A stretch of 64,000 bases of DNA, taken from assembly GCF_006363915.1 (NCBI RefSeq), contig NZ_CP040946.1. One strand, given 5' to 3'. This DNA is from Methylophilus medardensis (GTDB lineage: Bacteria; Pseudomonadota; Gammaproteobacteria; Burkholderiales; Methylophilaceae). The notes beneath the pieces were generated by a model that saw only the letters and a list, made by a program, of their open reading frames with translations, had not been told where the DNA came from and searched no databases. The translations under genes were made by a program, and so were the position numbers. This document shows, one piece after another, positions 34,716 to 42,947 of the stretch; position 1 is the stretch's first letter; every line of letters begins with the position of its first letter.

Positions 34716-35120
34716 CTACTCCGGTTGCGCCATCGGTTGCGGGCCATCCACACTATAACCGCCCGGCCCAAACGCAATCACCACCAGCAAACCACCGATG
34801 ATCGTCGTGTTTTTGAGAAACATGATGACCTGCACCGGATCGGCCATATTGCTATGAAACATCAGCGCAGTCACAAACGTGAATAGCGCAATGCCGGCGG
34901 CGGCCAATTGCGACCGATAACCGACCAATAATGCGAGGCCAAGACCCAGCTCAACAAACAGCGCCACCACATAGGCCAAGGTGGGCATGGGCAGGTGTGC
35001 GCTTTCAATATAGGCAATGGTGCCGGCCGGGTCCATGACCTTGGTGATGCCACTGATGATAAAAATGAGCGACAACAATACCCGCCCGAGAAAACTCACC
35101 CAACGTTGTCTGACATTCAT
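34716..35120 (-). CDS. DoxX family membrane protein (copy 2)
   Basis: Paralogue of the DoxX protein at 33251, 134 residues, with the same blocks (FIISGITKVMDPAGTIAYI, MFHSNMADPVQVIMFLKN) and clearly high identity. AGGAGG lies just before the ATG. It converges on the LysR gene with a 22-base gap and no terminator. The two copies bracket the regulator, suggesting local duplication followed by separate control. Confidence 0.9.
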   Translation of the reverse strand: MNVRQRWVSFLGRVLLSLIFIISGITKVMDPAGTIAYIESAHLPMPTLAYVVALFVELGLGLALLVGYRSQLAAAGIALFTFVTALMFHSNMADPVQVIMFLKNTTIIGGLLVVIAFGPGGYSVDGPQPMAQPE

Positions 35121-35305
35121 ACTGAAGCCTCCTGATCGTTATTAGACGTGTTCGTGCGCGCCTCTGACCCCACACATGATCGCGTTCAAGCGCATCGCTA
35201 TCAATGGCTTGCTGTCGCATTCACCATGGTGCAACCGGCCAACGCAAACGCCGGTGTATCACATATGTTACTCTGCACCATTCGCTAAAAAAATGCCAGA
35301 ACGAT

Positions 35306-35345
35306 TTGACATTTAAAAATAACGATGTTAATTTAACGTTGTTAT
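35306..35345 (+). promoter_or_regulatory. tetR-RND promoter with overlapping operator
   Basis: A -35 TTGACA (35306-35311) and -10 TAATTT (35329-35334) are 17 bases apart. A 13-1-13 palindrome with two unmatched pairs spans 35319-35345, centred at 35332, covering the -10. This is the expected layout for autorepression by the TetR protein encoded directly downstream. Confidence 0.65.
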
Positions 35346-35367
35346 ATTTAAAAATGCGCCTGACGCG

Positions 35368-36006
35368 ATGCCACCCAAAATCAAAACTGACAGTGAAAAA
35401 CACGCCATACGCACCGCCATTTTGGATGCGGCCAGAGCGCTGTTTATTCATCAGGGCGTCGACGCAGTGACCATGCGCGCAGTGGCGCAACAGGTGGGGT
35501 ATTCAGCCACCAGCCTTTATCACTATTTCGGTGATAAAGAGCAACTGATTAGAGCCGTGGTCGATGCAGATGTGATGAAACTGGCGCAAGCCTTGAAATC
35601 CACACTCGATATCAGCGACCCTCTGCAAAGATTTTTACAGTTTGGACAGCATTACGTGCAGTTCGCGCTCGCTAATCCCAACCATTACCGCATGATGTTT
35701 ATGACCCAACATCCCCCCTGCGATCCGGCTTTTTCTAGCATCGAGCAGCATAATCCGGAGCAAGATGCTTATTCACAACTGATTGGCGTCGTGACCAGCG
35801 CTTGGCATGCAGGCGTGTTCAAACCCTCCCTGACTGATCCTGTCCTCATTGCACAGACCGTTTGGGCCGCGATGCATGGCTTGTGTGCGCTTGAAATCAA
35901 CCTCGCCGATGACGCGTGGATTGATTGGCGACCGCTGGAAGCGCGTACGCAGGCGATGGTAAAGATGTGCATGGGCGGACTGATGAAAGCACCTGAATAT
36001 GAATAA
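35368..36006 (+). CDS. TetR/AcrR-family repressor of the RND pump
   Basis: Regulator of 212 residues with an N-terminal helix-turn-helix (MRAVAQQVGYSATSLYHYFGDKEQL, about 37-61) and a helical ligand-binding domain. The stop overlaps the adaptor gene start by 8 bases, so the repressor and pump form one operon. The palindrome over its promoter fits self-repression. Inducers are likely pump substrates. Confidence 0.92.
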   Translation: MPPKIKTDSEKHAIRTAILDAARALFIHQGVDAVTMRAVAQQVGYSATSLYHYFGDKEQLIRAVVDADVMKLAQALKSTLDISDPLQRFLQFGQHYVQFALANPNHYRMMFMTQHPPCDPAFSSIEQHNPEQDAYSQLIGVVTSAWHAGVFKPSLTDPVLIAQTVWAAMHGLCALEINLADDAWIDWRPLEARTQAMVKMCMGGLMKAPEYE

Positions 36007-37081
36007 TCTTTTACGCGCCTTGGGCAGCTTATCCCTTTGCTTACTGAGTGCTTGCCAACAGCCCCCTGAAGAAGTCGCCGCGCCGCGTCCGGTATGGGTG
36101 ATGTCGGTCGGCACAACACAGGCCAATGCCTCCCCAAGCTACACCGGCGAGGTGAAGTCGCGCTATGAGTCCAGCATTGGATTCCGCATCGCGGGGAAAA
36201 TTATTTCGCGCGCGGTCAATGTTGGCGACTTGGTCAAAAAAGGCCAGCGCATCGCGCAGCTAGACCCGAATGACACCCGTCTGAATGCGCTGGCAGCAGG
36301 CGCTGAAGTACAAACAGCACAAGCAAACCTAACACTGGCTCAGTCAGAACTGGCGCGTCGTGAGCAGTTATATAGCCAAAGATTTATTTCAAAATCGGCA
36401 CTGGATAGCTACGAAACGCAAGTCAAAACGGCCCAAGCACGCTTGGCACAAACCCAATCACAAGCGGCGATCAGCCAACACCAAACGGCTTACACGCAAC
36501 TACTGGCCGACCGCGCTGGCGTAATAGGAATGATTCAGGCGGAACCCGGACAAGTGGTGGCGGCGGGACAAACCATCGCACAAATCTATGATTTAAAAAC
36601 GCTGGAGATTTTGATTGCAGTGCCTGAAGCACGCATCGGTAACCTTCATGTAGGCGACAGCGCGACTATTACATTGAATGAAGTGGCGCAGACTTTTGAA
36701 GGCCGTATCCGAGAAATCGCCCCGGCCGCCAATAGCCAAACCCATGCGTTTGATCTGCGTATTCAACTGCTATCGACCGATCCGCTGATTAAACCAGGCA
36801 TGACTGCCGAGGTGCGCTTGAAAGCGACCGATGCCACGCAAAGGTTGATTGTTCCGATGACTGCAGTGACGCGCCACGGCGACAAGGCGGGTGTATGGGT
36901 GATTGACGCAAAACAACAAGCGCATGCGCGCACCGTGACCATCGGGCCATTGAGTGAACAGGGGGTCGAGATTACCAGCGGTTTGCAGCCTGGCGAAACC
37001 ATTGCCACCATCGGCGTACACGCGTTGACCGAAGGCATGCCAGTGCAAGCCATTCAGCCCAGCCCAGAGGTATTACGCTGA
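35999..37081 (+). CDS. RND efflux periplasmic adaptor lipoprotein
   Basis: Membrane-fusion protein of 360 residues that links the RND pump to an outer-membrane channel. The lipobox LLSAC puts the lipidated Cys near residue 19. The lipoyl halves flank an alpha-helical hairpin (about 95-160, rich in Ala, Gln and Leu). Beta-barrel and membrane-proximal domains follow. The last base of its stop is the first of the permease ATG. An outer-membrane TolC-family gene follows the permease at 40923. Confidence 0.92.
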   Translation: MNNLLRALGSLSLCLLSACQQPPEEVAAPRPVWVMSVGTTQANASPSYTGEVKSRYESSIGFRIAGKIISRAVNVGDLVKKGQRIAQLDPNDTRLNALAAGAEVQTAQANLTLAQSELARREQLYSQRFISKSALDSYETQVKTAQARLAQTQSQAAISQHQTAYTQLLADRAGVIGMIQAEPGQVVAAGQTIAQIYDLKTLEILIAVPEARIGNLHVGDSATITLNEVAQTFEGRIREIAPAANSQTHAFDLRIQLLSTDPLIKPGMTAEVRLKATDATQRLIVPMTAVTRHGDKAGVWVIDAKQQAHARTVTIGPLSEQGVEITSGLQPGETIATIGVHALTEGMPVQAIQPSPEVLR

Positions 37082-40000
37082 TGCATGCCCCAGACCCTAC
37101 CGAGCAGTCGACGTTGTCGCATTTTAATCTGTCGACCTGGGCGCTGAAAAATCAGGCACTGGTGTTGTATTTCATTCTATTGACCCTGGTGGGCGGTATT
37201 TTCGCCTATACCCACCTCGGCCAATCGGAAGACCCACCGTTTACCTTTAAAGTCATGCTGATACGCAGCAGTTGGCCCGGTGCATCCGCGCAAGAAGTTG
37301 AACAGCAAATTACTGACAAGATTGAGAAAAAACTACAGGAAATCCCGTCTATCGACTACACCAGTAGCTACTCTCGGCCGGGGGAATCTGTGGTGTTTAT
37401 CGTCATCCGCGATAATACGTTCTCAGAGAAAATTCCTGAGTTGTGGTACCAAGTACGCAAAAAGATTGGTGATATTCGGCATACCTTCCCCAGCGATTTG
37501 CAGAGCCTCACCTTTAACGATGAATTTAGTGATGTGTATGGCAGCCTGTATGCCATCACCGCAGATGGCATGAATCCGCAGCAATTGAAACGACAAGCCG
37601 AGTGGGTTCGTGCTCGCCTGCTCAAGCTAGCCGATGTAGAAAAAGTTGACCTCTTTGGTGAGCAGCCACAAAAAATCATCATCGAAATCTCCAACCAAAA
37701 ACTGACCTCACTGGGTATCACCCCTGCGCAATTGGCGCAGTTATTGCAGCAACAAAACAAAGTCATTGGGGCTGGCACTTTCGATGCAGGCCCTGAAAGA
37801 GTCAGGCTTGATGTAAGTGGTCGCTTACAAACGCTAGAGGATTTACAGCAATTGCCTATTCGTGCAGGCAATCAAAACCTGACCTTGGGCGAGATCGCCA
37901 CCATTAAACGTGGATACGCTCAACCGCCTGCGCAGCGTATTCGCTTTAACGGCACACCTACCTTATTAATCGGGGTCAGCATGCAACAGGGCGGTGATGT
38001 GATTGCCTTGGGCAAGGCCATGCAACAGACCATCAGCAGCGCACAACAGCAGTTGCCGATTGGGGTGCAATTGCAATTAGTGACCTCACAACCAGAGATC
38101 GTGCAGCATTCCGTGCATGATTTTGTGCGCTCACTCACTGAAGCATTGATTATCGTGCTGGCAGTGAGCCTGTTGTCACTCGGCTGGCGCACTGGCATTG
38201 TAGTGGCCGTCGCGATTCCGATTGTGTTGGCAGGGACGTTTTTGGTCATGGATTGGCTGGATATTGGCCTACACAAAATTTCATTGGGGGCTTTGATTCT
38301 GGCACTGGGCCTGTTGGTCGATGATGCCATTATCGCGGTTGAAATGATGGCCGCAAAAATGGAGCAAGGTTGGGATCGGATGCAAGCCGCTTCGTTTGCC
38401 TACACGTCAACCGCCATGCCAATGCTCACCGGCACCTTGGTGACTGTCGCTGGATTTTTGCCAATTGCCACGGCCGTCTCCTCCACTGGCGAATACACGC
38501 GCTCCATCTTTCAGGTGTCTGCCATCGCGCTCAGCTTGTCGTGGATTGCCGCCGTCATTGTGGTTCCATTTTTAGGGTATCACTTATTACCTAAACCCAG
38601 CGCGCATGCGACCGAAGCAAGCACTCACCCGCAGGCTGCGCTCTACCAAACGCCATTTTATCTGCGCTTAAACCGGGTGGTTGATTGGTGCGTGCGTCAC
38701 AAAGGCATGGTGATCTTGGCCACCCTTGTGCTGTTTGCGCTGGCGATGCTCAGCTTTAGCAAAGTGCAACAACAGTTTTTCCCTGACTCGACCCGACAAG
38801 AGATTGTCGTGGACTTACGCTTGGCTGAAAACGCCAGCGATCAGGCGACCGATGCGGCCGTGCGTCAGCTTGAAGCGTGGCTGCAAGGTTGGCAACAAAA
38901 GCATGGCAAATTGCAAAATGTGGTGGCGTACATTGGCTCAGGTGCGCCACGATACTACTTGCCACTGGATGTGCAACTCCCGCACCGTGCCTTTGGTCAG
39001 CTGGTTATATTAACCAATAGCCTCGCCCAGCGCGAAGCCCTACGTAACGACCTACTCATCTTATTTGAGCACGATTTTCCACAACTGCGCGCATCTGTGT
39101 TGCGACTAGAGAATGGACCACCGGTCGGGTTTCCCGTGCAGTTCAGGGTAGACGGGCAAGATTTACAGGCGATTAGAAGCGTCGCGCATCAGATTGCAGA
39201 GACCATGCAGGCCAACCCACATTTGCGCAACGTGCAATTGGGTTGGGAGGAGCCAAGTAAAGTCGTGCATATTGATATCGACCAACACAAAGCCCGCTTA
39301 CTCGGTGTCAACTCACCCGACATTGCGCAACTGTTAAACACGCAATATTTTGAGCAAGTGGTCAGTGAGTTTAGAGAAGGTAACGAGCGCATAGACCTAG
39401 TGATGCGCAGCCCAAGTGAGGCGCACGCGGAGCTCTCTGCGCTGGCGCAACTGACCGTATTGAGCCAGCGTGGAGAACGTGTACCCCTGGCGCAAATTGC
39501 CAATATTTACCACGGCTTTGAAGAAGGCGTGATCTGGCGGCGCAATCGCGTGCCGTCCCTCACGGTACGCGCGCATTTACGTGGCAACATGCAAGCGCCT
39601 GTCGTGTCCGCCCAAGTGCAACAAGCGATCACGCCCATTTTGCAACACTTACCGCGTGGGGTCACGGTGGAAACCGGTGGCGCGATTGAAGAGGCCGCTA
39701 AAGGCGCCAAATCAGTGGCGAAAGGGGTTCCGCTGTTTTTTGCCGCGGTGTTTACTTTGTTGATGTTGCAACTGCGCAGTATTTCAAACGTGCTGCTGGT
39801 GGTGCTGACTGCCCCACTCGGCATGATCGGTATTACCTTTGCGTTGCTGCTGTTTAATATGCCGTTTGGCTTTGTCGCCATGTTAGGCAGCATTGCGCTC
39901 TCGGGCATGATCATGCGCAACTCTGTGATCCTGGTCGACCAGATTAAGCAGGATATTGCCGAAGGGGCCTCATTGGAGGAGGCCGTCGTGCACTCAACCG

Positions 40001-40215
40001 TGCGTCGCTTTCGCCCAATCGTGCTGACTGCTGCCGCGGCCATTTTGGCGATGATACCGCTCACGCGCAGCGTGTTTTTTGGGCCGATGGCAGTGGCGAT
40101 TATGGGCGGGCTGGCCGCCGCCACAGTGCTCACTATTTTGTTTGTGCCGGCACTCTATACTTTCTGGGCAGGATTCACCACCAGAGCCATGCAATCACGA
40201 CGCAATAAACTATAA
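37081..40215 (+). CDS. RND-family efflux permease
   Basis: Proton-driven inner-membrane pump of 1044 residues with 12 predicted helices and two large periplasmic loops, full length for the HAE1-like family. Opening signature GQSEDPPFTFKVMLI and the TM4 aspartates LVDDAI (near 413-416), which carry protons, are present, as is the second-half VILVDQIKQDI. The sequence SEDPPF resembles the VexF/AcrB-divergent group rather than classical AcrB. Substrates are not predictable. The operon is tetR-adaptor-permease. Confidence 0.95.
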   Translation: MHAPDPTEQSTLSHFNLSTWALKNQALVLYFILLTLVGGIFAYTHLGQSEDPPFTFKVMLIRSSWPGASAQEVEQQITDKIEKKLQEIPSIDYTSSYSRPGESVVFIVIRDNTFSEKIPELWYQVRKKIGDIRHTFPSDLQSLTFNDEFSDVYGSLYAITADGMNPQQLKRQAEWVRARLLKLADVEKVDLFGEQPQKIIIEISNQKLTSLGITPAQLAQLLQQQNKVIGAGTFDAGPERVRLDVSGRLQTLEDLQQLPIRAGNQNLTLGEIATIKRGYAQPPAQRIRFNGTPTLLIGVSMQQGGDVIALGKAMQQTISSAQQQLPIGVQLQLVTSQPEIVQHSVHDFVRSLTEALIIVLAVSLLSLGWRTGIVVAVAIPIVLAGTFLVMDWLDIGLHKISLGALILALGLLVDDAIIAVEMMAAKMEQGWDRMQAASFAYTSTAMPMLTGTLVTVAGFLPIATAVSSTGEYTRSIFQVSAIALSLSWIAAVIVVPFLGYHLLPKPSAHATEASTHPQAALYQTPFYLRLNRVVDWCVRHKGMVILATLVLFALAMLSFSKVQQQFFPDSTRQEIVVDLRLAENASDQATDAAVRQLEAWLQGWQQKHGKLQNVVAYIGSGAPRYYLPLDVQLPHRAFGQLVILTNSLAQREALRNDLLILFEHDFPQLRASVLRLENGPPVGFPVQFRVDGQDLQAIRSVAHQIAETMQANPHLRNVQLGWEEPSKVVHIDIDQHKARLLGVNSPDIAQLLNTQYFEQVVSEFREGNERIDLVMRSPSEAHAELSALAQLTVLSQRGERVPLAQIANIYHGFEEGVIWRRNRVPSLTVRAHLRGNMQAPVVSAQVQQAITPILQHLPRGVTVETGGAIEEAAKGAKSVAKGVPLFFAAVFTLLMLQLRSISNVLLVVLTAPLGMIGITFALLLFNMPFGFVAMLGSIALSGMIMRNSVILVDQIKQDIAEGASLEEAVVHSTVRRFRPIVLTAAAAILAMIPLTRSVFFGPMAVAIMGGLAAATVLTILFVPALYTFWAGFTTRAMQSRRNKL

Positions 40216-40252
40216 TACGGCATACTTATCAACGCATATTGGGATTCAAGAC

Positions 40253-40909
40253 ATGACAGATCAGGCAACCGCACGTTTTAACATGATTGAGCAACAGATC
40301 CGCACCTGGGAGGTGTTGGACCCGCAAGTGCTCGCCACCCTAAACAATATGCCACGTGAAGACTTTGTCCCTGAGGCTTACCGTGGATTGGCGTTTGCTG
40401 ATATTGAAATTCCGTTAGCAGAGGGACAACAAATGTTGAGCCCTAAAATTGAAGGCCGCTTTTTACAAGCCGTGCAGTTGCAACCCACCGACAAAGCCTT
40501 GCTGATTGGTGCCGGCAGTGGCTATCTGGCCGCTTTAATGGCGCAGCACTGTGCACAAGTCACCGCGCTCGAGATTTTCCCTGCATTGTGCGTGCAAGCA
40601 ACCGCAGCGTTGGCCGCTCACGGCATTCAGAATGTACAAGTGATCGAAGCCGACGGCCACGATGGCTTTGCCTCACAATCGCCCTACGACGTCATTGTGT
40701 TTGCGGCATCCAGCCCGGTCGAGCCTGAAGGCGTGCGCTATCAACTGAGTATCGGTGGTCGAATGCTAATCGTACTGGGGCAGGCACCAGTCATGCAAGC
40801 CACCTTGATTCAACGTCTGGCTGAGCATAGCTATAAACAAGATGTGCTGTTTGAAACCAGCCTGGCAGAAATGCAATATGCACCGCAAGCGCAGGCATTT
40901 ACATTTTAA
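40253..40909 (+). CDS. protein-L-isoaspartate O-methyltransferase-like protein
   Basis: SAM-dependent methyltransferase of 218 residues in the PCMT family. PREDFVPEAYRGLAFAD and LLIGAGSGYLAALMA (SAM-binding, near 82-96) are typical. A perfect -10 TATAAT lies at 40211-40216 between the permease stop and this start, so it may have its own promoter. Many proteobacteria place a PCMT-like gene before tolC, as here (14 bases to the next start). Whether it repairs isoaspartate or has another target is uncertain; it is divergent from classical Pcm. Confidence 0.85.
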   Translation: MTDQATARFNMIEQQIRTWEVLDPQVLATLNNMPREDFVPEAYRGLAFADIEIPLAEGQQMLSPKIEGRFLQAVQLQPTDKALLIGAGSGYLAALMAQHCAQVTALEIFPALCVQATAALAAHGIQNVQVIEADGHDGFASQSPYDVIVFAASSPVEPEGVRYQLSIGGRMLIVLGQAPVMQATLIQRLAEHSYKQDVLFETSLAEMQYAPQAQAFTF

Positions 40910-40922
40910 GCGACACTTGCCC

Positions 40923-42269
40923 ATGCTGAGATCGATCACCTCGCGTTGGGCTCTGCTGCTGAGTAGCCTTTGGCTCGCATCAGCAGCCATTGCAGCGCCG
41001 CAAAGCTTGCTCGATATTTATATGCAAGCAAAACAAAACGACCCGCAACTGGCGGCTGCGGGTCATGGCAATCTGGCGGCAGAAGAGCTGATTGAGCAAG
41101 CCAAGGCCGGTTATCGCCCCAGCCTTGCGCTAAATGCTAGCGCCAACGCGAACCACACCGACCTCAAATACAATACCAAAAATGTACCGTTGCCAGCTGG
41201 CGCCAATGCCTTTGAAGGTTATGCCGCGAGACTGGAGGCGCGCCAGCCTATTTATCGCAAAGAAAATCTGGAGCGCATTGATCTAAGCAAAGTGCAGGTC
41301 AGCATCGCGGATAAACAACTGCACCTCACGCAACAGCAACTCATGCTACGCACCACGCAAGCGTACTTTGAGGTTTTGCAGGCGCAGGATCGCTTGGCAT
41401 TGCTCGGCGCTCAAAAACAAGCCATTCATGCGCAGTTGCAGCAAGCCAACGTCAGCTTTGATGCGGGCATTAGCACCATCACAGATGTGCGTGAAGCACA
41501 GGCCCGGTATGACCTGCTGCTCGCGCAGGAAATCGCCGCACAAAACGAGCAAGCCGTCGCAAATCATAGCCTGCAAGCCATTATTGGTAAGCAAGCAGAC
41601 ACGCTCGCACAAGTGCGCGAAGACCTGCAAATTCTGCCTGCGTTAAAGCCCATGCAAGACTGGCAAGATGTGACCGCGGCCAGCAACCTCACCCTGCAGA
41701 TACAAGCAGCACAAGTTGAAATCAACGAACGCAATATTGCAATCGCACAGTCGGGGCATTATCCGACCTTAGATGCGGTGGCGAGCTACACAGATAGCCA
41801 TTACAACGGCAGCCAAAACCGATTTGGCACGGATCTGCAAAATGCCGTTATCGGTGTCGAAGTCAGCCTGCCGCTCTACCAAGGCGGTGCGGTCGAGTCT
41901 CGGATCAGGCAAGCTGCCTACCAAAAACAACAAGCGCAGGATGAACTGGAAAATATTCGCCGCCAAACCACGCTGGAAACCCAGCGCGCCTATCTTGGCC
42001 TCAGCAGTAGCATGGCACAAATCAAGGCCTTCGAACAATCGCTGCAAAGTAGCCAGAGCCAGCTCGACGCCACCCAAACGGGTTACGAAGTCGGCATACG
42101 CACCAGCGTAGACCTACTCAATGCGAGGCAACAATACTACAGTGCCAAACGCGATTTATTACAGGCACGCTATACCTACTTAGTGAATATCATTCGCTTA
42201 AAAACTGCCAGCGGCATGATTAATGAAGCCGACTTGCAAGACATAGACCAACAACTGGTAAAAAAATAG
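40923..42269 (+). CDS. TolC-family outer-membrane efflux protein
   Basis: Outer-membrane channel protein of 448 residues with a signal peptide (1-25, ending IAA). Two repeats of long coiled-coil helices with short barrel strands (NASANANHTDLKY, VASYTDSHYNGS) form the TolC tunnel-barrel. The repeated ALA/Q-rich helices and the GYEVGIRTSVDLLNAR block are diagnostic. It probably partners the RND pump upstream and other exporters. The start is placed where the signal peptide begins, 14 bases after the methyltransferase stop. Confidence 0.93.
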   Translation: MLRSITSRWALLLSSLWLASAAIAAPQSLLDIYMQAKQNDPQLAAAGHGNLAAEELIEQAKAGYRPSLALNASANANHTDLKYNTKNVPLPAGANAFEGYAARLEARQPIYRKENLERIDLSKVQVSIADKQLHLTQQQLMLRTTQAYFEVLQAQDRLALLGAQKQAIHAQLQQANVSFDAGISTITDVREAQARYDLLLAQEIAAQNEQAVANHSLQAIIGKQADTLAQVREDLQILPALKPMQDWQDVTAASNLTLQIQAAQVEINERNIAIAQSGHYPTLDAVASYTDSHYNGSQNRFGTDLQNAVIGVEVSLPLYQGGAVESRIRQAAYQKQQAQDELENIRRQTTLETQRAYLGLSSSMAQIKAFEQSLQSSQSQLDATQTGYEVGIRTSVDLLNARQQYYSAKRDLLQARYTYLVNIIRLKTASGMINEADLQDIDQQLVKK

Positions 42270-42287
42270 TCCGGGGAAACGCCCACC

Positions 42288-42842
42288 ATGAAACAGCGCA
42301 CCGCCACCACCGACGCTTTATGGATGCTCATTGATGTGCAAAGTCGCTTGTGTTCTGCCATGCCAGAAGCCAACATGGCCGCCGTCATCGCCAATATCCA
42401 GCGCCTCATTCAAGGCGCAAAACTACTCGAAATCCCGCTCTGGGTCACCGAACAATACCCAGAAAAACTAGGTGAGACCTTGCCTGCACTGCAAACCTTG
42501 TTGCCCGTCTACACACCTCGCATCAGCAAACTGGCCTTTTCAGCCTGGCACGAACCCGCCCTGCAAGAGTCCTCTGTCAGCGTCGCCCCGCAAGTGGTGC
42601 TGTTTGGCCTCGAAACCCATATCTGCGTCCTGCAAACCGCCCTCGATGCGCTGACTGAAGGCAAACAGGTGTTTGTGGTGGAAGACGCCGTGATTTCACG
42701 CAATCCGGCTAATCGCAGCAACGCCATTGAAAGAATGCGTGATGCGGGCTGCATTATTACCAATACAGAATCTATACTGTTTGAGCCTATGCAAGGCGCG
42801 ACGCACCCGCAGTTTAAGGCGATTTCGGGGCTAATTCGTTAG
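42288..42842 (+). CDS. isochorismatase-family cysteine hydrolase
   Basis: Cytosolic hydrolase of 184 residues. The catalytic triad of the family is present: Asp16 (LIDVQ), Lys81 (SKLAFSA) and Cys113 (ETHICV). This form resembles the YcaC/nicotinamidase-like hydrolases more than true isochorismatase, and no siderophore genes are adjacent, so the substrate is unknown. GGGGAA lies before the ATG, 18 bases after the tolC-family stop. No terminator is visible in the 105 bases to the convergent TonB receptor gene. Confidence 0.87.
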   Translation: MKQRTATTDALWMLIDVQSRLCSAMPEANMAAVIANIQRLIQGAKLLEIPLWVTEQYPEKLGETLPALQTLLPVYTPRISKLAFSAWHEPALQESSVSVAPQVVLFGLETHICVLQTALDALTEGKQVFVVEDAVISRNPANRSNAIERMRDAGCIITNTESILFEPMQGATHPQFKAISGLIR

Positions 42843-42947
42843 TGCCCGACAGCGTATTCTTCAATAACGCTTTGATAATCGGACATTGTATAAATGGCTT
42901 TCAAGCCGAAGTTTCTACCCAGTCGACTTCATGGTTAATCCAGTACG

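Noticed and set aside
40079..40252. N-terminal extension of the PCMT-like protein into the RND permease gene
   Set aside because: Overlaps well-conserved permease coding sequence in another frame; a TATAAT element and a normal family start follow.
42843..42947. Possible gene remnant between the isochorismatase-family gene and the TonB receptor (frames with WINHEVDWVET)
   Set aside because: Too short, interrupted by a stop, and no family recognised.
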